From positions 806,001-870,000 of the forward strand of contig JAMPHA010000001.1 of NCBI GenBank assembly GCA_023663615.1: a stretch of DNA of 64,000 nt. Direction: 5' to 3'. The notes beneath the pieces were generated by a model, which saw nothing but the letters and a program-made list of their open reading frames with translations, was not told where the DNA came from and did no database searches. The translations under genes and the position numbers were made by a program. The DNA comes from DLAJ01 sp023663615. GTDB lineage: Bacteria > Bacillota > Clostridia > Lachnospirales > Lachnospiraceae. How positions within the stretch are numbered: the stretch's first letter is position 1; each line of letters opens with the position of its first letter. Shown one piece after another: positions 7,745 through 16,505 of the stretch.

Positions 7745-10627
7745 TCATTTTGTGCTTTTTTGCGTTTTTCTATGATTTTCCCTTTCCAACATTTTCCGGA
7801 TATAAACGCCCGTGTAGGAATTCTCCGCCTGCGCGACCTCCTCCGGCGTTCCCTGCGCGATCACACAGCCGCCGCCGTCTCCGCCTTCCGGTCCCATATC
7901 AATAATATAATCCGCCGTCTTGATCACGTCCAGATTATGCTCGATCACGACCACGGTGTTCCCGCCGTCCGCAAGGCGGTGCAGAATGTTCACCAGCTTA
8001 TGCACATCCGCAAAGTGAAGTCCGGTCGTCGGCTCGTCCATAATATAGATCGTGCTGCCCGTATCCCGTCTGGACAGCTCCGTCGCAAGCTTGATGCGCT
8101 GCGCCTCGCCGCCCGACAAGGTCGTTGAAGGCTGTCCCAAACGGATATAGGAAAGCCCGACGTCGTAAAGCGTCTCGATCTTTCTTCGGATGGACGGAAC
8201 GTTCTCAAAGAAATGTACGGCTTCCTCCACCGTCATATCCAGCACGTCATAAATGCTCTTTCCCTTGTATTTGACTTCCAGCGTTTCCCGGTTGTACCGT
8301 TTACCGCCGCATACCTCGCACGGTACGTACACGTCGGGTAAAAAGTGCATCTCGATCTTAACGATGCCGTCCCCGCTGCACGCCTCGCAGCGACCGCCCT
8401 TTACGTTAAAGCTGAAGCGCCCCTTGCCGTATCCGCGCGCCTTGGCATCCGCCGTCCCCGCAAAAAGATCTCTGATCTGATCGAATACGCCCGTATAGGT
8501 CGCCGGATTGGAACGCGGCGTTCTTCCGATCGGAGACTGGTCGATATTGATGACCTTATCCAGCTTATCCACATGAAGGATCGTGTCATGATCGCCCGCA
8601 ATGGTACGCGCCCGGTTCAGCTTTTTTGCCAGATATTTGTATACGATCTCATTGACCAGTGAGCTCTTTCCCGATCCTGAGACGCCTGTGACACAGGTAA
8701 ATACGCCGAGCGGAATATCTACGTCAATATTTTTCAGATTATGCTCCCTTGCGTCCTTAACCGTCAGAAAACCGGTCGGCTTTCTCCTTGTTTCCGGCAC
8801 CGGGATCCGCTTCACGCCGCTTAAATACTGACCGGTAACGGATTCCTTCACTTTCATGATCTGCTCCGCCGTTCCCTGCGCCACGACCTCGCCCCCGTGT
8901 TCCCCGGCTCCGGGACCGATGTCCACAATATAGTCCGCCGCCAGCATCGTGTCCTCGTCATGCTCCACAACGAGAACCGAATTGCCGAGATCGCGCAGCC
9001 GCCTCAGTGTCGCAAGCAGTTTGTCATTGTCGCGCTGATGCAGTCCGATACTCGGTTCATCCAAAATGTAGCATACGCCGACAAGCCCCGATCCGATCTG
9101 CGTCGCCAGACGAATTCTCTGTGCCTCGCCGCCCGATAAGCTCGCCGTCGCTCTGGAAAGGCTTAAATATTCCAGACCGACGTCAACCAGAAACCGCACG
9201 CGCGCACGGATCTCTTTTAGGATCTGATCCCCGATCAGCTTCTGCTGCTTCGTCAGCTCCATCGTCTCCAAAAATGCCGCGAGCGACTTGATGGAAAGGG
9301 AGGTAATCTCAAAAATATTCTTATCGCAGACCGTCACGGCAAGCGACGTTTTCTTTAAGCGCCTGCCCTTGCAGAGATTACAGGGCGTGATCTTCATAAA
9401 CGTCTCGTATTCCTGCTTCATTATATCTGAAGCGGTCTCGCGGTAACGCTTCTGCATATTCCGGATCAGTCCCTCGAACGCGACCGGATAAACGCCCTCC
9501 CCGCGCTGTCCCTTATAATGCACCTTGACCTGCCGCCCGTTCGTGCCGGAAATGATGACCCCCCGCACCTCGTCGGACAGTTCCTCAAACGGCGTGTCCA
9601 GTGAAAAATGATACTCCTTTGCCAAAGCTTTGAGCAGCGCATGGGTAAAGCTCCCCTCATCCCCGCTCGACTGCCAGCCCATCGCCACGATCGCCCCCTG
9701 ATTCAGGCTTAAAGAACGATCCGGTATCATCAGCTCCTCATCAAATTCCATCTTATAGCCGAGCCCGAAACAGTCAGGACACGCGCCGAACGGATTGTTA
9801 AAAGAAAAACTCCTCGGCTCGATCTCCTCAATGCTGATCCCGCATTCCGGACACGCAAAGCTCTGGCTGAACTGTAACGGCTCCCCGTCGATCACGTCAA
9901 CCACCATCAGACCCTCCGCCAGTTCAAGCGTGTTCTCGATCGAGCTTGTCAGCCTGCTCTCAATGCCCGGCTTCACGACAAGACGATCCACGACGATCTC
10001 AATGGTGTGCTTGATATTCTTGTCAAGCTTGATCTCCTCGGAAAGCTCATACATGCTGCCATCCACGATCACACGCACATAGCCGCTCCTTGACGCGCGC
10101 GTGAGCACCTTGGCGTGTTCTCCTTTTTTTCCGCGGACAACAGGCGCGAGCAGCTGGATCCTCGTCCCTTCCGCAAGCGCCATGATCTGATCGCACATCT
10201 CGTCAACCGTCTGCTTCCGGATCTCTCTGCCGCATTCCGGGCAGTGTGGTATCCCGATCCGCGCATAGAGCAGACGGAAATAATCATAGATCTCCGTCAC
10301 AGTCCCCACCGTAGAACGCGGATTGCGGTTTGTCGATTTCTGATCGATGGAAATCGCGGGGGAAAGCCCCTCAATCTTTTCCACGTTCGGCTTTTCCATC
10401 TGTCCCAAAAACTGTCTTGCGTAAGAGGACAGCGATTCCATGTAGCGTCTCTGTCCCTCCGCATAAATCGTATCAAATGCCAGTGATGATTTGCCCGAAC
10501 CGGAAAGTCCCGTCAATACCACTAACTGATTTCTCGGAATATCAATATCGATCTGCTTCAGATTATGCTCGTTTGCCCCGCGGATCCGAATACATTCCGT
10601 CGGTGCAAGTATTTTTTTTGCCGCCAT
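7745..10627 (-). CDS. uvrA: Excinuclease ABC subunit UvrA
   Basis: The 960-residue protein has two ABC ATPase modules: Walker A GLSGSGKSSLAFD near residue 40 and GVSGSGKSSLVNE near 650, each with its own signature LSGGEAQRI. Zinc sites CPECG, CNLCKGRR and CEACSGDG are present. UvrA with UvrB recognises bulky DNA damage and starts nucleotide excision repair. It lies downstream of uvrB on the same strand, separated by a block of 35-bp tandem repeats. AAGGAG lies 11 bases before the ATG. Length and motifs are normal for the family. Confidence 0.98.
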   Translation of the reverse strand: MAAKKILAPTECIRIRGANEHNLKQIDIDIPRNQLVVLTGLSGSGKSSLAFDTIYAEGQRRYMESLSSYARQFLGQMEKPNVEKIEGLSPAISIDQKSTNRNPRSTVGTVTEIYDYFRLLYARIGIPHCPECGREIRKQTVDEMCDQIMALAEGTRIQLLAPVVRGKKGEHAKVLTRASRSGYVRVIVDGSMYELSEEIKLDKNIKHTIEIVVDRLVVKPGIESRLTSSIENTLELAEGLMVVDVIDGEPLQFSQSFACPECGISIEEIEPRSFSFNNPFGACPDCFGLGYKMEFDEELMIPDRSLSLNQGAIVAMGWQSSGDEGSFTHALLKALAKEYHFSLDTPFEELSDEVRGVIISGTNGRQVKVHYKGQRGEGVYPVAFEGLIRNMQKRYRETASDIMKQEYETFMKITPCNLCKGRRLKKTSLAVTVCDKNIFEITSLSIKSLAAFLETMELTKQQKLIGDQILKEIRARVRFLVDVGLEYLSLSRATASLSGGEAQRIRLATQIGSGLVGVCYILDEPSIGLHQRDNDKLLATLRRLRDLGNSVLVVEHDEDTMLAADYIVDIGPGAGEHGGEVVAQGTAEQIMKVKESVTGQYLSGVKRIPVPETRRKPTGFLTVKDAREHNLKNIDVDIPLGVFTCVTGVSGSGKSSLVNEIVYKYLAKKLNRARTIAGDHDTILHVDKLDKVINIDQSPIGRTPRSNPATYTGVFDQIRDLFAGTADAKARGYGKGRFSFNVKGGRCEACSGDGIVKIEMHFLPDVYVPCEVCGGKRYNRETLEVKYKGKSIYDVLDMTVEEAVHFFENVPSIRRKIETLYDVGLSYIRLGQPSTTLSGGEAQRIKLATELSRRDTGSTIYIMDEPTTGLHFADVHKLVNILHRLADGGNTVVVIEHNLDVIKTADYIIDMGPEGGDGGGCVIAQGTPEEVAQAENSYTGVYIRKMLERENHRKTQKSTK

Positions 10628-10653
10628 GTTGTGTGTACTCCTTTATTTCTGTA

Positions 10654-10790
10654 TGTCCTTTAATTCTGTGCGGTCCTTCGATCCTGCATGCCTTTTTATT
10701 CTGCGCGGTCCTTCAATCCTGCATGCCTTTTTATTCTGCGCGGTCCTTCGATCCTGCATGCCCTTTGATTCTGTGCATTCCTTTATTCTA
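10654..10790 (-). repeat. 35-bp tandem repeats between uvrB and uvrA
   Basis: Three near-identical 35-base units lie at 10654-10688, 10689-10723 and 10724-10758, with a decayed fourth running into the uvrB stop region. Each unit has two similar halves. On the coding strand each carries an AGAATAAAAAGGCATGCAGG-like core that resembles the natural end of uvrB (TAGAATAAAGGAATGCA). There are no unique spacers, so it is not a CRISPR array. Confidence 0.92.
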
Positions 10791-12759
10791 TCCGCTTCTT
10801 TAATTCCAGCATCTTGTCACGCAGCTCGGCTGCCGTCTCGAAATCCAGCTCCGCCGCCGCTTTCTTCATCTTCTTCTGGATCGCCGCGATCAGCTTCTCC
10901 AGTTCTTCTTTTGACATGGATTCGGGATCTTTCTCGAAGCGGACTTCCTCTTTCGCGATCTTCTTGCTGATGCTGATCAGATCCCTTACCGCCTTGCGGA
11001 TCGTCTGCGGCGTGATCCCGTGTTCCTCGTTATACTGCTGCTGAATCCTGCGCCTGCGCTCCGTCTCCTCGATCGCCACGCGCATGGAGTCCGTGACCTG
11101 ATCCGCATACATAATGACATGTCCGTCAGAATTACGCGCTGCGCGCCCGATCGTCTGGATCAGCGAAGTCTCGGAACGGAGAAATCCCTCCTTGTCCGCA
11201 TCCAAAATCGCCACCAATGAGATTTCGGGAATGTCCAGTCCCTCGCGCAGCAGGTTGATGCCGACAAGCACGTCAAACACATCCAGCCGCATATCGCGTA
11301 TGATCTCGGCACGCTCCAGCGTGTCAATATCCGAATGCAGGTATTTGACACGGATACCGACGTCCTTCATATAATCCGTCAGATCCTCCGCCATCCGCTT
11401 TGTGAGCGTTGTCACAAGCACTTTATTTTTGCGTTCGGTCTCCCTGCGGATCTCTCCGATCAGATCGTCGATCTGCCCCTCAATCGGCCGGACAAACACT
11501 TCGGGGTCAAGCAGTCCGGTCGGACGGATGATCTGCTCCGTCCGCAGCAGCTCATGCTCCTGCTCATAATCGTTCGGCGTTGCGGACACGAACAGCATCT
11601 GATCGATATGCTGCTCAAATTCCGTAAAGTTTAACGGCCGGTTATCCAGCGCCGACGGCAGGCGGAAACCGTAATCCACAAGCGTCGTCTTGCGCGAGCG
11701 GTCCCCCGCGTACATCCCTCTGATCTGCGGGATCGTCATATGGGACTCGTCAATGATGATCAAATAATCATCTTGAAAATAGTCCATCAGACATTTCGGC
11801 GGCTCCCCCGCCTTCGTGCCGCTCAAATGTCTGGAATAATTCTCAATGCCGGAACAGAAGCCGGTCTCGCGCAGCATCTCCACGTCGAAGTTCGTACGCT
11901 CGGCGATGCGCTGCGCCTCTAACAGCTTGTCCTCCTGCTTAAAAAAAACAACCCGTTCCTTTAACTCCTCCTCGATTGCGTCGCAGGCGCGCCGGATCTT
12001 TTCCTGTGCGACCACATAATGGGACGCCGGGAAGATCATCACATGCTCCAATACGGCAAGCGCCTTTCCTGTCAGCGGTTCCACCTCCGTGATGCGGTCG
12101 ATCTCGTCGCCGAAAAACTCCACCCGGATCAACGCATCGCCGCCCTGCGCGGGATTGATCTCCAGCACATCCCCATGAACGCGGAAACAGCTCCGGTCGA
12201 GATCTAAGTCGTTCCTCTCATACTGCATGTCGATCAGCTCATGGATGACCTGATCGCGGTCCTTTGTCATACCCGGCCGCAGGGAAACCACCATGCCCAT
12301 ATAATCGTCCGGACTTCCCAGACCGTAAATACACGATACGCTCGCAACTACGATCACATCCTTCCGCTCCGTCAACGACGCCGTTGCGGACAGGCGCAGC
12401 CTGTCGATCTCCTCATTGACGGCGGAGTCTTTCGCAATATAGGTATCCGACGACGGCACATACGCCTCCGGCTGATAATAGTCATAATAAGACACAAAGT
12501 ATTCCACCGCATTATTCGGAAAAAATTCCTTGAACTCGCCGTAAAGCTGTGCCGCCAGCGTCTTATTATGCGCGATGATCAGCGTCGGCTTATTCAACGC
12601 CTGTATGACATTCGCCATCGTAAAGGTCTTGCCGGAACCGGTCACGCCGAGAAGCGTCTGAAACTGGTTTCCCTCTTTGAAGCCCTTTACCAGATCGGCG
12701 ATCGCCTGCGGCTGGTCGCCGGTCGGCGCATATTCTGATACCAATTCGAAATGATCCAT
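10783..12759 (-). CDS. uvrB: Excinuclease ABC subunit UvrB
   Basis: This 658-residue helicase-fold protein has Walker A GVTGSGKTFTM, the beta-hairpin region YYDYYQPEAYVPSSDTYI, IIDESHMTIPQIRGMY, and the C-terminal UVR domain that binds UvrC. It loads onto damage from UvrA and positions UvrC. The start at 12757-12759 (MDHFELVSEYAPTGDQPQAI) matches the family; an upstream 30-codon extension is not conserved. A sigma-A-type promoter at 12828-12856 and a LexA-type box at 12867-12878 lie upstream, so SOS control of uvrB-uvrA is likely. Confidence 0.98.
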   Translation of the reverse strand: MDHFELVSEYAPTGDQPQAIADLVKGFKEGNQFQTLLGVTGSGKTFTMANVIQALNKPTLIIAHNKTLAAQLYGEFKEFFPNNAVEYFVSYYDYYQPEAYVPSSDTYIAKDSAVNEEIDRLRLSATASLTERKDVIVVASVSCIYGLGSPDDYMGMVVSLRPGMTKDRDQVIHELIDMQYERNDLDLDRSCFRVHGDVLEINPAQGGDALIRVEFFGDEIDRITEVEPLTGKALAVLEHVMIFPASHYVVAQEKIRRACDAIEEELKERVVFFKQEDKLLEAQRIAERTNFDVEMLRETGFCSGIENYSRHLSGTKAGEPPKCLMDYFQDDYLIIIDESHMTIPQIRGMYAGDRSRKTTLVDYGFRLPSALDNRPLNFTEFEQHIDQMLFVSATPNDYEQEHELLRTEQIIRPTGLLDPEVFVRPIEGQIDDLIGEIRRETERKNKVLVTTLTKRMAEDLTDYMKDVGIRVKYLHSDIDTLERAEIIRDMRLDVFDVLVGINLLREGLDIPEISLVAILDADKEGFLRSETSLIQTIGRAARNSDGHVIMYADQVTDSMRVAIEETERRRRIQQQYNEEHGITPQTIRKAVRDLISISKKIAKEEVRFEKDPESMSKEELEKLIAAIQKKMKKAAAELDFETAAELRDKMLELKKRIE

Positions 12760-12827
12760 ATGAAATCCTTTCCTTATGACTGCGATCAAAGCGAACCTGT
12801 CTGTCATCCTTCTGCATTCACATTGCC

Positions 12828-12856
12828 ATGCTACCATAAAACAGACCATAATTCAA
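12828..12856 (-). promoter_or_regulatory. Probable sigma-A promoter of uvrB-uvrA
   Basis: On minus, TTGAAT is followed after 17 bases by TAGCAT. The -10 lies about 70 bases before the uvrB ATG. Confidence 0.65.
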
Positions 12857-12866
12857 TAGTCTTTTT

Positions 12867-12878
12867 GAACATATGTTC
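12867..12878. promoter_or_regulatory. LexA/DinR-type SOS box
   Basis: GAACATATGTTC is a perfect 12-base palindrome fitting the Gram-positive LexA consensus (GAAC-N4-GTTC). It lies 10 bases upstream of the -35 of the uvrB promoter. Basis: sequence match plus the known SOS control of uvrBA in Firmicutes. Confidence 0.75.
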
Positions 12879-12895
12879 TATTTTTGTTCACACAC

Positions 12896-12941
12896 AAAAA
12901 AAAAAAAAATACAGACATAAATTTTTCATTTATGCCTGTAT
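12896..12941 (-). terminator. Intrinsic terminator of glutamine synthetase gene
   Basis: On minus a 14-bp stem beginning ATACAGGCATAAAT (one wobble) is followed by a run of about 13 T residues. It lies about 18 bases after the glnN stop. Confidence 0.92.
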
Positions 12942-12958
12942 CTCTCTGTTGCTCTCTT

Positions 12959-15070
12959 TTATACTTCAAACATCAGCTCGCCGTATGTCGGGAACGGCCA
13001 CAGCTCCTTATCCACGATCATTTCCAGTTTATCCGCCGGTGTGCGAAGCTCCTGCATGATCTTCATGACCGTATCTTTGTAGAAGAACGCCTGCTCTTTT
13101 ACATCCGCCATCGCCGAGGCGTCCGCCTCCGCCTTCTTTAAGTCGGAAAGCGCATTCTTCATATCGCTGAGCAGCGCGGTCGTCTCCTTTAAGAGATCAA
13201 CCTGAACGGATGCGTCGCCGCCCGCCGCTTTTACGGCGTTGATCGTGTCCGCAAGACTCTTTGTATAGCTCATGACCGCCGGAATGATCTGCTTGCCCGC
13301 CATATCAATCATCGTCAGCGCCTCGATGTTGATCGTCTTTGCATAGGTCTCGTAGATGATCTCCTCGCGCGACTCTAACTCCTTCTCCGTAAAGATACCG
13401 AACTTCTCAAACAGCTTGACCGCTTTCTCCGTCGTCAGGGAGCCTGCTGCCTCGATCATGGATTTGATATTCGGCAGTCCTCTCTTCTCCGCTTCCGCCA
13501 CCCACTCGTCGGAATAGCCGTCGCCGTTGAACACGATCCTCTGGTGCTTTGTCATATACTCTTTGATCAGATCGTGTACCGCGTTCTCGAAATCCTCTGC
13601 ACTCTCCAAACGATCCGCCGCCTCGCAGAACGCCTCCGCCACGATCGCGTTTAAGATCGTGTTCGGGCTTGCGATCGAATCCGCGGAACCGACCATACGG
13701 AACTCAAATTTATTTCCCGTGAACGCAAACGGTGACGTCCGGTTTCTGTCCGTCGCATCCTTATCTAAATCGGGCAGCGTCTTTACGCCTGTCAGCAGCT
13801 TTCCGCCCTCTTTTAAGCTCTTTGCCATGCCTGTCGCGACAAGCTGCGTCACCACGTCGTCAAGCTGCTCGCCGAGGAACATGGAAATGATCGCAGGCGG
13901 CGCCTCGTTCGCTCCGAGTCTGTGATCGTTTCCGACGTCGGACGCGCTCTGTCTGAGCAGATCCGCATGCGTATCGACCGCTTTCATGATGCAGGCAAGC
14001 ACTAACAGGAACTGAATATTTTCATTCGGGGTATCGCCCGGATCCAACAGATTCACGCCGTTATCCGTCGTGATCGACCAGTTGTTGTGCTTACCCGATC
14101 CGTTCACACCCGCGTAGGGCTTCTCATGAAGCAGACACCGCATATCATGCTTATATGCCACCCGCTTCATCGCCTCCATGACGAGCTGGTTGTGATCGAC
14201 CGCAATGTTTGCCGTCTCGTAGATCGGCGCCAGCTCATGCTGTGCGGGCGCAACCTCGTTGTGCTGCGTCTTGGCCGTCACGCCGAGCTTCCACAGTTCG
14301 ATATTTAAGTCCTTCATATATGCGCCGACGCGCTCCTTGATGACGCCGAAATAATGATCTTCCATTTCCTGTCCCTTCGGAGCCGGCGCGCCGAACAGCG
14401 TTCTTCCCGCAAACATTAAGTCGGGACGCTGCATATATAAATCTTTATCCACCAAAAAATATTCCTGCTCCGGTCCGACGGACGCCGTCACCTTCGTCGC
14501 GCCCTGATTGCCGAACAGTCTCACGATACGGAGCGCCTGCTCGGACAACGCCTCCATGGAGCGCAGAAGCGGCGTTTTTTTATCGAGCGCCTCACCCGTA
14601 TAAGAGCAGAACGCCGTCGGAATACAGAGGATCGTCCCGCATCCCGATTCCTTTAAGAATGCGGGCGACGTAATATCCCACGCCGTATAGCCTCTCGCCT
14701 CAAATGTCGCGCGCAAGCCTCCCGACGGAAAAGAAGAAGCGTCCGGTTCGCCCTTGATCAGCTCTTTCCCCGAAAACTCCGTCAGCATTTTGCCGCTCTC
14801 GTCCGGATGCGCGACAAACGCGTCGTGCTTTTCCGCCGTGATGCCGGTCAGCGGCTGGAACCAGTGCGTAAAGTGAGTCGCGCCGTTCTCGACCGCCCAA
14901 TCCTTCATTGCCTTGGCAACCACGTTCGCCGCCGACATGGACAGCTCGCCGCCCTCGTCCATGACCTTTTTGACTTCCTTATAGACGTCCTTCGGCAGCA
15001 CCTCTTTCATCTTTCCGAGTGTAAAGACATCCGATGCAAAAATCTCTTCCACATTCATTACTTCGCTCAT
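12959..15070 (-). CDS. glnN: Glutamine synthetase type III
   Basis: At 703 residues this is a GSIII enzyme, far longer than type I (about 450). It makes glutamine from glutamate, ammonia and ATP in the cytoplasm. Visible family features are the N-terminal block FTHWFQPLTGITAEKHDAFV, the ATP/glutamate region GPEQEYFLVDKDLY, NEVAPAQHELAPIYE, and GSGKHNNWSI. The ATG at 15068-15070 is chosen because GGGAGGAG lies 5 bases upstream; eight further upstream codons are not needed. The leader contains a hairpin with a T-run (15096-15126), so expression may be set by attenuation. A strong terminator follows, so it appears to be transcribed alone. Confidence 0.96.
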   Translation of the reverse strand: MSEVMNVEEIFASDVFTLGKMKEVLPKDVYKEVKKVMDEGGELSMSAANVVAKAMKDWAVENGATHFTHWFQPLTGITAEKHDAFVAHPDESGKMLTEFSGKELIKGEPDASSFPSGGLRATFEARGYTAWDITSPAFLKESGCGTILCIPTAFCSYTGEALDKKTPLLRSMEALSEQALRIVRLFGNQGATKVTASVGPEQEYFLVDKDLYMQRPDLMFAGRTLFGAPAPKGQEMEDHYFGVIKERVGAYMKDLNIELWKLGVTAKTQHNEVAPAQHELAPIYETANIAVDHNQLVMEAMKRVAYKHDMRCLLHEKPYAGVNGSGKHNNWSITTDNGVNLLDPGDTPNENIQFLLVLACIMKAVDTHADLLRQSASDVGNDHRLGANEAPPAIISMFLGEQLDDVVTQLVATGMAKSLKEGGKLLTGVKTLPDLDKDATDRNRTSPFAFTGNKFEFRMVGSADSIASPNTILNAIVAEAFCEAADRLESAEDFENAVHDLIKEYMTKHQRIVFNGDGYSDEWVAEAEKRGLPNIKSMIEAAGSLTTEKAVKLFEKFGIFTEKELESREEIIYETYAKTINIEALTMIDMAGKQIIPAVMSYTKSLADTINAVKAAGGDASVQVDLLKETTALLSDMKNALSDLKKAEADASAMADVKEQAFFYKDTVMKIMQELRTPADKLEMIVDKELWPFPTYGELMFEV

Positions 15071-15095
15071 AATGCTCCTCCCTTTCCTCTCCAAA

Positions 15096-15126
15096 ACAAA
15101 AAATGCCCCAAAATCGCTTTTGGAAC
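15096..15126 (-). promoter_or_regulatory. Terminator-like hairpin in the glnN leader (candidate attenuator)
   Basis: On minus, GTTCCAAAA and TTTTGGGGC form a 9-bp stem (two G-U pairs) with a GCGA loop, followed by a run of T residues. It ends about 30 bases before the glnN start, between a good promoter candidate and the ribosome binding site. If drawn with a six-base loop AGCGAT, positions 1 and 4 are A and G, as in ANTAR-target hairpins. A clear first hairpin of that type is not visible. Confidence 0.6.
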
Positions 15127-15172
15127 ATCATCGTTCAGGTTACCGTATGTACGAACGTGCTTCGTTTTTATA

Positions 15173-15201
15173 ACAATAACCCAAAACGCAAAAAAATGCA
15201 A
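15173..15201 (-). promoter_or_regulatory. Candidate promoter of glnN
   Basis: On minus, TTGCAT and TATTGT are separated by 17 bases, about 100 bases before the glnN start. A transcript from here would contain the leader hairpin. Confidence 0.5.
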
Positions 15202-15254
15202 GCCCCAAGAAAAATTTTTTCGTTCTTGATTGTACTATGACTCTGCGGCGGCAG

Positions 15255-16505
15255 TCAATCCTTTTCTTTTTTTACCCGCAGAAGTTCGTACTGCGAGGCC
15301 GGCGCGGACAACGTAAGAAACAGCGTCTGCTGCGGATGCGGACAGCTTAAGACGCTCTCCCCGTCCTCCGTTTTCATGCCGAGTACCCGCACCGGAACAT
15401 TCTGCCCGTCCGGGCGCATCAGCTCGATCTCGTCCCCGACCGCAAACTTATTGCGCTGCGTGATCCGGCAGCTTCCGTCGGCAAGCACCTCCTCGATCAT
15501 ACCCAGATACACGTACTCATTGATATAGGTGTTGTCGTCATAGACCTGCGCGTCCCGCCCCGGCTTTCCGTAAAAAAATCCGGTCGTAAACTTCCGGTGC
15601 GTGCATTTGGCGATCTCTTCACGGTATTTTGGAAGATTTGCCTCGTAAAGCTCCGGCGACGCGGCATAATCGTCGATCGCCATGCGGTAGGTCCGCGCGA
15701 CCGCCGCCACATAGAGCGCCGTCTTCATGCGCCCCTCCACCTTAAAGCTGTCGATCCCTGCATCGATCAGATCGGGAATGTGTTCCACCATGCACAGATC
15801 TCTGGAGTTAAATAAAAACGTGCCCCGCTCGTTCTCATAAACCGGAAGATATTCGCCCGGTCTCGTCTCCTCCACCACCGCATATTTCCACCGGCACGGA
15901 TGCGTGCACGCGCCCTGATTTGCGTCCCGTCCCGTAAAATAATGACTGAGCAGGCATCTGCCGGAATAAGAAATGCACATCGCGCCGTGCACAAAGGTTT
16001 CGATCTCCATCTCCTGCGGGATGTGCTCACGGATCTCTTTGATCTCCGCAAGCGAAAGCTCTCTGGCGGACACGACTCTGCGCGCGCCTAAGTCCCACCA
16101 GAACCGATAGGTTCCGTAATTCGTGTTATTCGCCTGCGTGGAAATATGAAGTTCGATCTCCGAGCAATGCTCTCTCGCAAGTTGGAACATCCCCGGATCG
16201 GATACGATCAGCGCATCCGGTTTCCTTTCTTTTAATTCCCGAAAATAATCCGCCGCCGCGGTCAGATCGCTGTTATGCGCTAAGATATTGGCGGTCACAT
16301 ACACCCGCACGCCATGTTCGTGTGCGAACGCGATGCCCTGCGCCATCTCCTCCATCGAAAAATTTTTTGCCTTCGCGCGCAGCCCGAACTCCTCTCCGCC
16401 GATATACACCGCATCCGCGCCGAATCGCACGGCGGTTTTTAATACCTCAAGACTGCCCGCCGGAATCAACAGCTCCGGCTTCCCCTTCCGCTTCTCGTTC
16501 CTCAT
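15255..16505 (-). CDS. trhP: Peptidase U32 family tRNA hydroxylation protein (TrhP type)
   Basis: This 416-residue protein has the U32 signature ETFVHGAMCISYSGRCLLS and the cysteine motif near NQGACTHPCRWKY that supports an iron-sulfur cluster. Despite the old protease name, TrhP proteins add a hydroxyl at U34 of tRNAs. It overlaps trmR by four bases; TrmR methylates that hydroxyl to 5-methoxyuridine, so the pair fits one pathway. Bacillus has two U32 genes (yrrN, yrrO) at this place, while only one is present here. The start MRNEKRKGKPELLIPAGSLE is normal. Confidence 0.9.
   Translation of the reverse strand: MRNEKRKGKPELLIPAGSLEVLKTAVRFGADAVYIGGEEFGLRAKAKNFSMEEMAQGIAFAHEHGVRVYVTANILAHNSDLTAAADYFRELKERKPDALIVSDPGMFQLAREHCSEIELHISTQANNTNYGTYRFWWDLGARRVVSARELSLAEIKEIREHIPQEMEIETFVHGAMCISYSGRCLLSHYFTGRDANQGACTHPCRWKYAVVEETRPGEYLPVYENERGTFLFNSRDLCMVEHIPDLIDAGIDSFKVEGRMKTALYVAAVARTYRMAIDDYAASPELYEANLPKYREEIAKCTHRKFTTGFFYGKPGRDAQVYDDNTYINEYVYLGMIEEVLADGSCRITQRNKFAVGDEIELMRPDGQNVPVRVLGMKTEDGESVLSCPHPQQTLFLTLSAPASQYELLRVKKEKD

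Noticed and set aside
7557..7748. 63-codon minus-strand frame between uvrA and mreB
   Set aside because: It overlaps the uvrA stop, spans the probable terminator, has no ribosome site and matches no family.
10654..10790. CRISPR array
   Set aside because: The units are directly adjacent without unique spacers, and no cas genes are nearby.
15127..15172. A first ANTAR-type hairpin in the glnN leader
   Set aside because: The best small stem (ACGAA/TTCGT) has a five-base loop without the A1/G4 pattern, so a full dual-hairpin ANTAR site is not supported.
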